Assembly: GCF_041228105.1 (NCBI RefSeq)
Contig: NZ_CP166097.1
Location: 3,410,001 to 3,474,000, forward strand
Direction: 5' to 3'
Length of the DNA stretch: 64,000 bases
Source: Pectobacterium aroidearum
GTDB lineage: Bacteria; Pseudomonadota; Gammaproteobacteria; Enterobacterales; Enterobacteriaceae
In this document: positions 1-8,943 of the stretch, piece by piece
How the letters are laid out: each line of letters starts with the position of its first letter
How positions within the stretch are numbered: position 1 is the stretch's first letter
The notes under the pieces: generated by a model
Told to the model about the DNA's origin: nothing
The model's input: only the letters and a program-made list of their open reading frames with translations
The model's database searches: none
Program-made: the position numbers and the translations under genes

Positions 1-62
1 CTGCCGATACCGTGGTTGACGTGGTTGGCGTCGCCGAAACGGCCGATCTGCTGGCGGCATAA
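1..62 (+). CDS. hasA: C-terminal end of a type I secreted protein, probably haemophore HasA (partial)
   Basis: The open frame entering the window from the left (codons from base 3) ends in TAA at 60-62 and encodes a tail that finishes ETADLLAA. A short, hydrophobic, uncleaved C-terminus like this is the secretion signal of HasA-type haemophores; Serratia HasA ends in a very similar ELLAA. The genes immediately downstream encode a complete ABC/MFP/TolC type I exporter, which fits a haemophore operon. HasA captures haem outside the cell and delivers it to the receptor HasR. Only 19 residues are visible, so a metalloprotease or other RTX-like substrate of the same exporter cannot be excluded, although serralysin-type proteases normally end in a different acidic-hydrophobic motif. 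Confidence 0.55.
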   Translation, partial: ADTVVDVVGVAETADLLAA

Positions 63-64
63 GA

Positions 65-96
65 AAACGGCTAAAAGATGACGCTTTTAGCCGTTT
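65..96 (+). terminator. Intercistronic hairpin after hasA (attenuating terminator)
   Basis: A perfect 13-bp stem (65-77 with 84-96, arms AAACGGCTAAAAG and its complement) closes a 6-nt loop three bases after the hasA stop. There is only a short T stretch after it, so it is likely a partial terminator or a 3' stabiliser that lets hasA mRNA exceed hasDEF mRNA. Confidence 0.75.
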
Positions 97-126
97 GAGT
101 GAACACCGTCGCGGTACGGAGAGAGT

Positions 127-180
127 CATACCCTAAATAATTCACGCTGCACGGATGCGGCGTGAAGTATGACGGGCACG
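127..180. repeat. Short ERIC-type palindromic element (54 bp, internally deleted)
   Basis: The ends match the ends of the full ERIC at 50657-50783 (left CATACCCTAAATAATTC, right GAAGTATGACGGG), but the middle is missing. The arms are complementary, so it forms a hairpin in the transcript. It lies in the spacer between hasA and hasD. Confidence 0.85.
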
Positions 181-319
181 GCACCGCGGCGGTCTACTGA
201 GTGTAATAACCGTTGGCAAGCCGCGTCAATAGCGGTACGGCTAACCGCTTTCCCCTCTTCCACCCTGTGGGTACACCACGGTGAGAATGATGGCGACTTT
301 ATTGAAGAAGGAACATCCC

Positions 320-2179
320 ATGCCCGCATCCCATCCGACTTCATCAGGCCGGGAGATTATTGACGCGCTGGCCGCCTACCGTCAGGGGTTCTGGGGAATT
401 GGCCTGTTCAGTGCTGTTATCAATCTGCTGATGCTGGCACCGGCGATTTATATGCTCCAGGTTTATGACCGCGTATTGCCTTCCAGCAGCACCATGACGC
501 TGGCGATGCTAACGATCATTATGCTGGGGCTATTTTTATTGATGGGATTACTGGAATGGATACGCAGCGCCGTGGTGATTCGCCTCGGTACGCAGATGGA
601 TATGCGACTGAATCAGCGTATCTACAATGCGGCGTTTGAAAGCAATCTCAGGAACGGCACGGCGAGCGCCGGCCAAGCCTTAAACGATCTGACTGCCCTG
701 CGCCAGTTCGCCACCGGGAATGCGCTATTTGCCTTCTTTGATGCGCCGTGGTTTCCGGTTTATCTGCTGGTGATTTTCTTACTTCATCCCTGGCTGGGCG
801 TCATGGCGCTGGCGGGGGCAATCATACTGATTGTGCTGGCCTGGCTAAATCAAAAACTCACGCGCGAACCTTTGGCCTTAGCCGCACAAAACACCGTTCA
901 GGCGACGCAGCAGGCCAACGCCAATCTGCGCAACGCCGATGCCATTGAAGCCATGGGGATGCTGCCCGCCATGCGCGAACGCTGGCTGACGCAGCACCAA
1001 GCGTTTCTCTATTATCAGAACGTTGCCAGCGAAAAAAGCGCCAACATTACCTCGCTGACGAAGAGCACCCGACTGGCGCTCCAGTCGCTGATGCTGGGTT
1101 TAGGTGCGCTGCTGGCCGTCAACGGCGATATCACCCCCGGTATGATGATTGCCGGATCCATTCTGGTCAGCCGCGTACTCAGTCCGATCGATCAGATCAT
1201 TGGCGTCTGGAAGCAGTGGATGCAGGCGCGGCTCGCCTGGCAGCGTATCAATCTCCTGCTCGATACTCATCCGGCACGCACCGCTGGCATGGCGCTGCCC
1301 GCTCCGGAAGGCAAACTTCAGGTGGAGCAGCTCAGCGCTAACGCACCTAATACCCGCACTCCCATACTCGCCAATATCACGTTTGACCTGGCTCCCGGCG
1401 ATGTGCTCGGCGTGTTAGGCCCTTCTGGCTCGGGCAAATCCACCCTCGCCCGCCTGCTGGTTGCCACCATGCCCGCTCTCGGTGGCAAAGTCAGGCTGGA
1501 CGGCGCAGACATGCACCAGTGGGACAAAAGCGACTTAGGCCGCTTTGTCGGTTATCTGCCACAGGATGTGCAGCTTTTCAGCGGGACGATTGCCGAAAAC
1601 ATTGCTCGTTTCACCCAGCCGGATGCAGAAAAGATCGTTGCCGCCGCCGTCACGGCAGGCGTTCATGAGATGATTCTTCGGCTGCCGCAGGGCTACGATA
1701 CGCAGCTGGGTGAAGGCGGAGCCGGGCTATCCGGCGGTCAGAAGCAGCGTGTCGCCCTTGCCAGAACCATCTATAACCAGCCGCGCCTGATTGTGATGGA
1801 TGAACCCAATGCCAGCCTCGATGACGACGGCGAGAAAGCCTTATTGGCCGCGATTGCCGCCCAGCAGGAAGCCAAGAGCACGCAGGTACTGATCACACAT
1901 AAACCCGCCCTGCTGTCCTGCGCCAATAAGCTGTTAGTCCTGCGCGCCGGACAGATTCAGTATTTCGGTGCAACAGAGCAGGTGCTTAAAGAGCTACAGC
2001 GTGCCAAGCCCGCCACTGCTTCTACGGCCAAACCGATGACGAAACCCGCCAGCGCCAAACCTGTACCAGCTAAAACAGCCGACGCCGCCAATGCCTTTAC
2101 TCCAAAAGAGCCCGGTTCCGCCGGGCTGAGCATGGTGTACAGCGCGCCAACGCCACGCCGTGCCGCACCGGATAAATGA
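320..2179 (+). CDS. hasD: Type I secretion ABC transporter (HasD/PrtD family)
   Basis: Inner-membrane ABC exporter that energises one-step secretion of the haemophore. The membrane domain occupies about residues 25-300 (first helix near 35-55). The ATPase domain carries Walker A GPSGSGKS near 367, signature LSGGQKQR near 470 and Walker B LIVMDEP near 490. The start at 320 was chosen because AAGGA lies 7 nt upstream; an earlier in-frame GTG at 281 has no comparable site. It has no peptidase C39 or C39-like domain, as in the PrtD/HasD/AprD group. The C-terminus (about residues 555-619) is an unusual Ala/Lys/Pro-rich, low-complexity extension. hasE follows after 64 bp. The alternative reading as PrtD, the protease exporter, depends on the identity of the truncated upstream gene. 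Confidence 0.85.
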   Translation: MPASHPTSSGREIIDALAAYRQGFWGIGLFSAVINLLMLAPAIYMLQVYDRVLPSSSTMTLAMLTIIMLGLFLLMGLLEWIRSAVVIRLGTQMDMRLNQRIYNAAFESNLRNGTASAGQALNDLTALRQFATGNALFAFFDAPWFPVYLLVIFLLHPWLGVMALAGAIILIVLAWLNQKLTREPLALAAQNTVQATQQANANLRNADAIEAMGMLPAMRERWLTQHQAFLYYQNVASEKSANITSLTKSTRLALQSLMLGLGALLAVNGDITPGMMIAGSILVSRVLSPIDQIIGVWKQWMQARLAWQRINLLLDTHPARTAGMALPAPEGKLQVEQLSANAPNTRTPILANITFDLAPGDVLGVLGPSGSGKSTLARLLVATMPALGGKVRLDGADMHQWDKSDLGRFVGYLPQDVQLFSGTIAENIARFTQPDAEKIVAAAVTAGVHEMILRLPQGYDTQLGEGGAGLSGGQKQRVALARTIYNQPRLIVMDEPNASLDDDGEKALLAAIAAQQEAKSTQVLITHKPALLSCANKLLVLRAGQIQYFGATEQVLKELQRAKPATASTAKPMTKPASAKPVPAKTADAANAFTPKEPGSAGLSMVYSAPTPRRAAPDK

Positions 2180-2243
2180 GACTTAGCGCATTGATAACGA
2201 ACGTCTGCCGTCAGAAAAGCATCATGGAAAGAAGAGGATAACC

Positions 2244-3602
2244 ATGTCCGCGTTACGTGAAGTCACATCACAGCCAACAGCCCCACGTACTCAAGTAGAG
2301 GATAACGTTGCGGCAATGCCGTTACATACCGATGCCGGACGATATTTAAAGCATGGCCTCTGGCTGGTGCTTATCGGCTTTGGTGGCTTGCTGCTGTGGG
2401 CTGGCATGGCACCGCTGGATAAAGGCGTCGCCGTATCCGGTCGGGTCATTGTCGCGGACAATCGTAAAGCCGTGCAGCCTGTCAGTAGCGGACGTATCGC
2501 TTCACTCACCGTGCGGGATGGCGACCGCGTGCAGGCTGGGCAAGTTCTTGCCACGCTGGATCAAACACCCGCTCAGGCACAACGTGACAATCTCGTCACC
2601 CAGCTTCAGGAAGCACACGCGGGCGAAGCGCGTCTGCTGGCGGAACGCGACGATCTGAATACGATTGCTTTCCCAGCCCCCACAGAGCAGCACAGCACCG
2701 TCACACAGCAAATTCAGATCGCCCAGCAGCAGCTTTTCATCAGCCGTCGCGCCGCGCTGCAACAGGAACGTACGGCAATGCAGGCTGCCATCATCGGGGC
2801 AAAAGCGCAGTCGCAGGGGTCACAGGCGCTGCTGGCCAGCAGCCAAACACAATTCCAGATTATCAGCGAACAGCTACGCGGGCTACGTCCGCTGGCGCAG
2901 GAAGGCTATATCGCCCGTAACCGCCTGCTGGACGTCGAGCGACAGGCCGCCCAACTGGCTGGCGCGATTGCGCAGGAACGGAATAATCAGGTACAGCTCC
3001 AGCAGCAGGTCGTCGAGCTGGAGCAAAAAATTCAGCAGCGTCAGAACGAATACCAGAAAGAGGTACGCGCCCAACTCGCCGATACCCAGCGTTCCATTCA
3101 GGATCTCACCCAGCGCCTAAAAACAGCGGAATATGAACTCCAGCACACGCACATTCGCGCGCCCGCCAGCGGCACCGTCGTCGGGCTAGCGCTGCATACC
3201 GAAGGCGGCGTAGTCAATAGCGGACAGATGCTGATGGAGATTGTTCCCGATGGACAACCACTCTTGATTGACGCGCAGTTGCCTATCGAGCTAGTAGACA
3301 GAGTCAGCAACGGGCTACCGGTCGAGCTGCTGTTTTCTGCGTTCAACCAAAGCACTACCCCGCGCATTTCCGGTGTTGTCGCACTGATCGGTGCCGACCA
3401 ACTCGTCGAACAACAGACGGGAAAACCCTATTACGCACTGCGTATTCACGTCGATGAACAGGGTAAACAGCAGCTCGCCGGACTGGACGTTCGTCCCGGT
3501 ATGCCGGTGCAAGCCTTTATTCGCACCGGTGAGCGCTCCCTGCTCAACTACCTGTTTAAACCACTGTCCGATCGCCTGCATCTGGCGCTGACCGAGGAGT
3601 AA
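2244..3602 (+). CDS. hasE: Type I secretion membrane fusion protein (HasE/PrtE, HlyD family)
   Basis: Periplasmic adaptor that links the ABC transporter to the outer membrane channel. A short cytoplasmic N-terminus is followed by one membrane helix near residues 37-58. Next comes a lipoyl half-motif (SGRIASLTVRDGDRVQAGQ, about 85-103), a long Gln-rich coiled-coil hairpin (about 115-300), the second lipoyl half (HIRAPASGTVVGL) and a beta-barrel domain. The 452-residue length is typical of PrtE/HasE. An AGAGGA-like ribosome site precedes ATG 2244. The downstream channel gene starts 2 bp after its stop, and the GAGGAG that serves that gene lies inside the end of this one, so the two are probably translationally coupled. 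Confidence 0.88.
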   Translation: MSALREVTSQPTAPRTQVEDNVAAMPLHTDAGRYLKHGLWLVLIGFGGLLLWAGMAPLDKGVAVSGRVIVADNRKAVQPVSSGRIASLTVRDGDRVQAGQVLATLDQTPAQAQRDNLVTQLQEAHAGEARLLAERDDLNTIAFPAPTEQHSTVTQQIQIAQQQLFISRRAALQQERTAMQAAIIGAKAQSQGSQALLASSQTQFQIISEQLRGLRPLAQEGYIARNRLLDVERQAAQLAGAIAQERNNQVQLQQQVVELEQKIQQRQNEYQKEVRAQLADTQRSIQDLTQRLKTAEYELQHTHIRAPASGTVVGLALHTEGGVVNSGQMLMEIVPDGQPLLIDAQLPIELVDRVSNGLPVELLFSAFNQSTTPRISGVVALIGADQLVEQQTGKPYYALRIHVDEQGKQQLAGLDVRPGMPVQAFIRTGERSLLNYLFKPLSDRLHLALTEE

Positions 3603-3604
3603 TC

Positions 3605-4960
3605 ATGCTGCGCCTTTCATCCGTTTATCGCGCGGCAATCCGCTCCCGTTATGCCATCCCCCTTGTTCTCACGCTGTTCTACAGCGCACCGACTCAGGCA
3701 CTGGGATTAATGGAAGCCTGGCAGCATGCACTAACCCACGACCCGGCTTTTCAGGCTGCCGTGCATGCGCGTAATGCCGACAGCGAAGAAAAGAATATCG
3801 GGCGCGCCGGACTCTTGCCGAAAGTCACCTATGACTACAGCCAGTCGCGTAACGACTCCACCGTTACAACGGGTGGCCAACAGTCGGAACGGGATTACAC
3901 CAGCCGCGTCTCCAGCTTTTCCCTGCAACAGCCGCTTATCGACTACGCGGCATGGTCGCGTTATCAACAGGGTGAAGCCAGCGCCGTGCTGGCCGACGAA
4001 CAGTTGCGCGATGCCAGCCAGCAGTTGCTGGTACGTCTGTTTCAGGCCTACACCAACGTGCTGTTTAGCCGTGAACAGATTGCGCTGGTTCAGGCTCAGC
4101 AGCGCGCCTATCGCGAGCAATACCAACTGAATCAACGCCTCTTTCAGCAAGGCGAAGGCACCCGCACGGATATACTGGAAACCGAAGCACGGGTCAACCT
4201 GACGGAAGCGCAGCTCATCGAAGCGCGGGATAATCTGGATATCAGCCTGCGTGAACTGGAGACTCTGCTGGGGATGCCCGTTGGTGTGGATCAGCTTGCG
4301 ACGCTAACGCCACGCTTCATGCCGCAACCGCTTCAGCCTGCGGGCTATCAGCACTGGCAATCATTGGCGGTACGCCACAACGCTCAGCTATTAGCGCTAA
4401 ACCAGTCACTGGCCGTGGCGAAATACAGCATTGAGCGTAACCGGGCGGGTCACCTGCCGCAGGTCACACTGGTCGCCAGCACGCGCAATACGCAATCAGA
4501 CACCGAAAACAGCTACAACCAGAAATACGATACGCGATCGATTGGTATCCGCGTCAGCGTACCGATTTTTGCCGGTGGCGGTGTCTCTGCCGCAACGCGT
4601 CAGGCTCAGGAGCGCTATCAGCAAACGGCGCGGGAAAAGGACGAACAGACGGCGACAATACAGACGGAACTGCGTCGCCAGTTTAATCTGGTCACCAGCA
4701 GTCAGGCGAAAATCCGTGCCTATGAGCTGGCGGAAAAATCAGCGCTGGCACTGGTTACCGCCACACAGAAGAGCGTTCAAGGTGGAGAGCGCGTGAATCT
4801 TGACGTACTGAATGCTGAACAGCAGCTCTACGGTGCACGGCGCGATCTGACCGAAGCACGCTATACCTGGCTGACGGCCTGGCTACAGCTGCGTTACTAC
4901 GCCGGTACACTGGACGAGCAGACGTTGCGTCAGTTAGCGACCTATTTCGTACATACCTAA
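3605..4960 (+). CDS. TolC-family outer membrane channel of the type I system (HasF/PrtF-like)
   Basis: Outer membrane efflux protein completing the HasDE exporter. A signal peptide of about 32 residues ends TQA; the mature part starts LGLMEAWQHAL, the usual start of TolC homologues. Two repeated outer-membrane-efflux domains follow (about 35-225 and 240-440). The second contains GIRVSVPIFAGG, equivalent to the conserved VPIF segment, and GERVNLDVLNAEQQLY, equivalent to the TolC motif near the second helix pair. It starts 2 bp after hasE. Serratia uses the general TolC homologue HasF, while Dickeya prt systems encode PrtF in the operon; this gene follows the second pattern. I am sure of the family and less sure of the name. 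Confidence 0.85.
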   Translation: MLRLSSVYRAAIRSRYAIPLVLTLFYSAPTQALGLMEAWQHALTHDPAFQAAVHARNADSEEKNIGRAGLLPKVTYDYSQSRNDSTVTTGGQQSERDYTSRVSSFSLQQPLIDYAAWSRYQQGEASAVLADEQLRDASQQLLVRLFQAYTNVLFSREQIALVQAQQRAYREQYQLNQRLFQQGEGTRTDILETEARVNLTEAQLIEARDNLDISLRELETLLGMPVGVDQLATLTPRFMPQPLQPAGYQHWQSLAVRHNAQLLALNQSLAVAKYSIERNRAGHLPQVTLVASTRNTQSDTENSYNQKYDTRSIGIRVSVPIFAGGGVSAATRQAQERYQQTAREKDEQTATIQTELRRQFNLVTSSQAKIRAYELAEKSALALVTATQKSVQGGERVNLDVLNAEQQLYGARRDLTEARYTWLTAWLQLRYYAGTLDEQTLRQLATYFVHT

Positions 4961-5034
4961 CGTTGCGTACACCTCTCACATTTCTTACACATTTAAAAAC
5001 ATGAGTTCAGAAGACGAGATAAGAAATGAAGCTG

Positions 5035-5057
5035 ACGTGGCCAGTATTCGGCCACGT
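5035..5057 (+). terminator. Probable has operon terminator hairpin
   Basis: Perfect 8-bp stem ACGTGGCC / GGCCACGT around a 7-nt loop, about 75 bp after the TolC-like gene. The T tract is weak, so it may be partly factor-dependent. Confidence 0.45.
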
Positions 5058-5620
5058 TCTGTCGGGAAGGAAAATAAGTCGTATTCAGATATTCTAAAAA
5101 AATCATAAAAATTTTTATGCTAATAACCAATCACACTATAAAAATATTCCCCTCCGCACTCGATGTAAAAATAGCGGCAAATTCGTCAGCTATATTTCTG
5201 GCGTGAATAACGGTGACGCAGCAGCCCTTGTTATTTTCTCTTCCCATCCTCGACGACCTGACGTTGACTTCATTATCAAAAAGGGATTCATTTCATCATT
5301 TTCAAACTAATCATTTAAAAACAACAAAATAGGGAAAAATACCTCATTAGAGGTAGCTGAAGTGACAGCAAGGTATGATTTCTTACAGCAATCGTTAACG
5401 AAAATAAGAAATAAAAGAAAACAAGACACAACAAAATAAGAACAATAATTTAATCACTTTTAAAAACGCCCTTCCATCCATTAACAACTTCGCCAACTTG
5501 CGCATAAAGTGATTTTTAATAAATTAAAGTTACAGTTAAATAACTAAAGAAACCAATAAATATCCATTATTGCGAGCGAGATCTTTTATTTTCAGGAAAG
5601 CAGGCAAAGATAAAAATTAA

Positions 5621-5663
5621 TAGATTTAGATCAAGAAAATAAATAACAACCCGTCCATATAGT
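5621..5663 (+). promoter_or_regulatory. dcuB promoter with FNR-like site
   Basis: TAGAT-TTAG-ATCAA at 5621-5634 differs from the FNR consensus TTGAT-N4-ATCAA at one base. A -10-like TATAGT lies at 5658-5663. With transcription starting near 5669, the FNR site is centred at about -41.5, the class II activator position. Anaerobic FNR activation of dcuB is established in E. coli. Confidence 0.6.
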
Positions 5664-5736
5664 ACCCGCAGTAAAAACTCACTTATTTTAATTCTAACTA
5701 ATTAGTTCATCTTAAAAGCAATGCAATGGGGCTACT

Positions 5737-7077
5737 ATGGACTTCATCATTCAATTAGTCATTGTCCTGATCTGCCTTTTTTACGGGGCAAGAAAAGGCG
5801 GAATCGCGCTGGGTTTATTAGGCGGGATTGGACTTGTTATTCTGGTCTTTATTTTTAAACTGCAACCGGGTAAACCTCCCGTCGATGTTATGCTGGTCAT
5901 TATTGCCGTGGTGGCCGCATCGGCAACGCTTCAGGCATCGGGCGGGCTGGATGTCATGCTGCAAATCGCGGAACGAATGCTGCGGCGTAATCCGAAATAC
6001 GTTTCGATTATTGCCCCCTTCGTCACCTGTGTTCTGACGATCCTGTGTGGTACAGGTCACGTGGTGTATACCATCCTGCCGATTATTTATGATGTTGCCA
6101 TCAAGAATAATATCCGCCCTGAAAGGCCAATGGCTGCCAGTTCAATCGGCGCACAAATGGGGATTATCGCCAGCCCGGTTTCTGTTGCGGTTGTCTCGCT
6201 GGTTGCCATGCTGGCTAACTTCACCTTCCAGGGTAAGCATCTGGGATTCCTCGACCTGCTGTCTATTACCATCCCTTCTACCCTGCTGGGCATTCTGGCG
6301 ATTGGGATTTTCAGCTGGTTCCGCGGTAAAGATCTGGATAAGGATGAGGATTTCCAGAAGTTCATCGCCGATCCAGAAAACAAACAGTACGTGTATGGCG
6401 ATACCGCTACGCTGTTGGATAGAAAATTGCCACGCAGCAACTGGATCGCCATGTGGATTTTTCTGGCAACCATCGCTGCGGTAGCAATTTTGGGTGCCGT
6501 TGAACAACTGCGTCCGGTCTTTGCCGGTAAACCACTGTCGATGGTGCTGGTCATTCAGATGTTTATGCTGCTGTCTGGTGCCATCATCATTATTGCGACC
6601 AAAACCAATCCGTCATCCATCTCGAAGAATGAAGTGTTCCGTTCTGGGATGATAGCCATCGTCGCGGTATACGGTATCGCCTGGATGGCGGAAACCATGT
6701 TCGGCGCGCATCTGGAAGAGATTAAAGGTACGCTCGGTTCCTTGGTGAAAGTCTACCCTTGGGCTTACGCCATTATCCTGCTGATTGTATCGAAGTTCGT
6801 GAACTCGCAGGCAGCGGCGCTGGCGGCCATTGTCCCCGTTGCGCTTGCTATCGGTGTGGATCCGGCGTATATCGTGGCCTCTGCGCCAGCCTGCTATGGT
6901 TACTACATTCTGCCAACCTACCCAAGCGATCTGGCGGCTATCCAGTTTGACCGCTCCGGCACCACCAAAATTGGCCGCTTCGTTATCAACCACAGCTTTA
7001 TTCTGCCGGGACTCATTGGCGTAACCACCTCCTGTATCTTTGGCTGGGTGTTTGCCGCGATGTACGGCTTCCTGTAA
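5737..7077 (+). CDS. dcuB: Anaerobic C4-dicarboxylate transporter DcuB
   Basis: Inner-membrane antiporter exchanging external fumarate, malate or aspartate for succinate during fumarate respiration. At 446 residues it has the same length as E. coli DcuB and is near-identical over long segments, for example the N-terminal [20 protein letters not shown] and the C-terminal stretch ending AAMYGFL. It has 10-12 hydrophobic segments, beginning with residues 3-22 and a second at about 30-42. E. coli dcuB is followed by fumB; here no fumarase follows, and the gene ends at a strong terminator as a single unit. Its upstream region contains an FNR-type site at the spacing expected for activation. In E. 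coli, DcuB also modulates the sensor DcuS; no dcuSR genes are in this window. Confidence 0.95.
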   Translation: MDFIIQLVIVLICLFYGARKGGIALGLLGGIGLVILVFIFKLQPGKPPVDVMLVIIAVVAASATLQASGGLDVMLQIAERMLRRNPKYVSIIAPFVTCVLTILCGTGHVVYTILPIIYDVAIKNNIRPERPMAASSIGAQMGIIASPVSVAVVSLVAMLANFTFQGKHLGFLDLLSITIPSTLLGILAIGIFSWFRGKDLDKDEDFQKFIADPENKQYVYGDTATLLDRKLPRSNWIAMWIFLATIAAVAILGAVEQLRPVFAGKPLSMVLVIQMFMLLSGAIIIIATKTNPSSISKNEVFRSGMIAIVAVYGIAWMAETMFGAHLEEIKGTLGSLVKVYPWAYAIILLIVSKFVNSQAAALAAIVPVALAIGVDPAYIVASAPACYGYYILPTYPSDLAAIQFDRSGTTKIGRFVINHSFILPGLIGVTTSCIFGWVFAAMYGFL

Positions 7078-7094
7078 TTCGGTTCTTTATACCT

Positions 7095-7124
7095 AAAAGC
7101 CGTCCAGCAATGGGCGGCTTTTTT
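7095..7124 (+). terminator. Rho-independent terminator of dcuB
   Basis: An 11-bp stem (AAAAGCCGTCC with GGGCGGCTTTT, one G-T pair) around a 6-nt loop runs into a T tract 18 bp after the dcuB stop. Confidence 0.88.
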
Positions 7125-7174
7125 ATGCCGTGCCCTCCTGCACGCCCCCTCACGGGCTGTCGCCAGCGACGTTG

Positions 7175-7197
7175 AAAAACGCACTGTGCGTTTTTTT
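7175..7197. terminator. Bidirectional terminator at the end of the racemase operon
   Basis: AAAAACGCA / TGCGTTTTT stem with a 3-nt loop and A/T tracts on both sides. On the minus strand it lies directly at the stop codon of the racemase gene, and on the plus strand it backs up the dcuB terminator. Confidence 0.7.
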
Positions 7198-7912
7198 ATC
7201 TTTGCAGCCAAATACGAACGCAAGCCTGTGCCAATGCTCGTGTCGGATCGATGCTGATATCTCGCCAGCGTGATGATACCGTCTCCACTGCAGGAGGCAC
7301 TTCCGTGCAGGCCAGCACTAAACGTTCCGCACCTCGTGCTACCAGGCGTGCGGCAAGCTGATCCAGCAAGCGTCCACCGTGCTGTAATTCTCCGCGTTTT
7401 ACCGCATAGCATCCCGGCACGAAGAGTGTCGTCATTTCCTGCTCGTCCGGCACCACGGTTTCAGCCCCTAACTGCGCGGCAAAACGCTGCTGATACCACC
7501 CGGCGTTAAGCGTTCCGTGAGTCGCGATCAGCCCGATTTTTTGCGGTGCTTTCTTTGCCTCCGCAGGCAGTGTGGTAGCGTGCAACGTGGCATCAGCAAT
7601 GTGTATCAGCGGCGCATGGCTTTCCTCCGCCAGCGCATCAAACCAGTGGTGTGCCGTATTGCACGGCACCACGATATGGCTGACCGACAAGTGGTTAAGC
7701 TGCCGAACGGCATGCAAAAGCAGCGGCAACGGTGATTCGCCCGTTCCTGCCAGTGCCTGCTGGCGGTCTGGAATCTGCGGCACAGTCCAGGCAACCACTG
7801 GCACATGATCCTGATCGCGGCTGGCTGGTGTTTCTTCAATGATTTTATGCAGCAGATCGACCGTCGCAAGCGGCCCCATGCCACCCAGCACACCAATCAG
7901 CGGCGAACTCAT
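7196..7912 (-). CDS. Aspartate/glutamate-type amino acid racemase
   Basis: 238 residues with the cofactor-independent Asp/Glu racemase fold. [14 protein letters not shown] is at the N-terminus, and the two catalytic cysteines sit in [10 protein letters not shown] (Cys84) and LACTEVP (Cys202). Such enzymes interconvert L- and D-amino acids by a two-base cysteine mechanism. It is the last gene of a minus-strand operon with a CuyA/DcyD-like lyase (4-bp ATGA overlap) and a TauABC-type importer. Its likely substrate is therefore an amino acid handled by that lyase, such as cysteate or cysteine. That substrate is inference; the fold and cysteines are seen. It resembles the racemase at 40954-41670 in this window, with the same motifs and length. 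Confidence 0.85.
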   Translation of the reverse strand: MSSPLIGVLGGMGPLATVDLLHKIIEETPASRDQDHVPVVAWTVPQIPDRQQALAGTGESPLPLLLHAVRQLNHLSVSHIVVPCNTAHHWFDALAEESHAPLIHIADATLHATTLPAEAKKAPQKIGLIATHGTLNAGWYQQRFAAQLGAETVVPDEQEMTTLFVPGCYAVKRGELQHGGRLLDQLAARLVARGAERLVLACTEVPPAVETVSSRWRDISIDPTRALAQACVRIWLQR

Positions 7913-8922
7913 TGTGCGGCCGTCTGTTCAAACAGTTGACGGTAACCAAACAGTCCGGCTGACCCACCGGTATGGATGAAGACAATGTTTTCATCGGCGC
8001 GAAAATGTCCCTGACGAATCAGATCGATCAGCCCCGCCATGCCTTTGCCGGAATAGACCGGATCGAGCAGAATCCCTTCCAGTTGCGCCAGCAGCCTGAG
8101 CGCCTCCAGCGTTCCTTCGGTTGGAATACCGTACCCTTTGCCAACGTAATCACTGTTCACCTGCACAGCACTGCGCGGCAGCTCACCCGGAATGCCAAGC
8201 AGTTGCCAGGTGCGCTGCGCTAATGCGTAAACATTCTCTTCCTGCTTCGCTTTCGGCGCTCTGACGCTGATGCCTAACAAGGGAATTTGGCTATGCGTCG
8301 CCGCCAGCCCGGTAACCAATCCCGCCTGCGTACCTGTGCTCCCCGTCGCATGCACAATATGATCGATGCGCAGGCGCTGCTGGCTGGACTGAAACAGCAA
8401 CTCTTCCGCACAGGCGACATAGCCTAGTGCGCCTACCGGACTGGAGCCGCCGCCGGGAATGACATAAGGTTTCAATCCTTCTTTGCGCAGCGATTCTGCC
8501 AGCGTTTCCATCGCCTGCTGCATGTCCGTTCCAGCGGGCAGATGATCGATAATTTCACCGCCAAGCAGATGATCCAGCAGCACGTTGCCGGAACGCTGGT
8601 AGTCTTCGCCGTAGTCCTCCACGCGCTTTTCCAGCAGTACTTTGGTTTTCAGCCCCAGCTTTGTCGCCGCCGCAATGGTTTGCCGTACATGATTAGACTG
8701 CGTCGCGCCCTGCGTGATAATGATATCCGCGCCCTGCTGTTGCGCATCGGCTAACAGGAATTCCAGTTTGCGGGTTTTATTCCCACCCGTTGCCAGTCCT
8801 GTCGCATCGTCACGTTTGATATAAATCGTCGGCCCGCCCAGATAGGCAGACAGATTCGGCAATGCCTCCAACGGTGTAGGAAAATGGCCCAGTGACAAAC
8901 GGGGGAATCGGGCAAGGTGCAT
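7909..8922 (-). CDS. PLP-dependent lyase, L-cysteate sulfo-lyase (CuyA) / D-cysteine desulfhydrase (DcyD) family
   Basis: 337-residue fold type II PLP enzyme of the ACC deaminase/D-cysteine desulfhydrase family. The PLP lysine is in [10 protein letters not shown] (Lys49), [13 protein letters not shown] follows at about 92-104, and glycine-rich phosphate-binding segments include [14 protein letters not shown] and [11 protein letters not shown]. DcyD converts D-cysteine to pyruvate, sulfide and ammonia; CuyA converts L-cysteate to pyruvate, sulfite and ammonia. The start MHLARFPR and the segment [13 protein letters not shown] look closer to CuyA as I recall it than to E. coli DcyD. The neighbours (taurine-type importer, LDH2 dehydrogenase, racemase, nearby cbl) also suit a sulfonate. 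AGGAG lies 7 nt before ATG 8922. Family is confident; substrate is unproven. Confidence 0.8.
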   Translation of the reverse strand: MHLARFPRLSLGHFPTPLEALPNLSAYLGGPTIYIKRDDATGLATGGNKTRKLEFLLADAQQQGADIIITQGATQSNHVRQTIAAATKLGLKTKVLLEKRVEDYGEDYQRSGNVLLDHLLGGEIIDHLPAGTDMQQAMETLAESLRKEGLKPYVIPGGGSSPVGALGYVACAEELLFQSSQQRLRIDHIVHATGSTGTQAGLVTGLAATHSQIPLLGISVRAPKAKQEENVYALAQRTWQLLGIPGELPRSAVQVNSDYVGKGYGIPTEGTLEALRLLAQLEGILLDPVYSGKGMAGLIDLIRQGHFRADENIVFIHTGGSAGLFGYRQLFEQTAAQ

Positions 8923-8943
8923 AATATTCTCCTGAAATTCGGA

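Larger units (their letters stand above)
4961..5736. other. 776-bp AT-rich intergenic region between the has operon and dcuB
   Basis: No coding sequence is supported here. It holds the end of the has transcript (hairpin 5035-5057) and the dcuB promoter with an FNR-like site. The stretch 5280-5700 is very AT-rich, with many A/T tracts. Confidence 0.7.
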
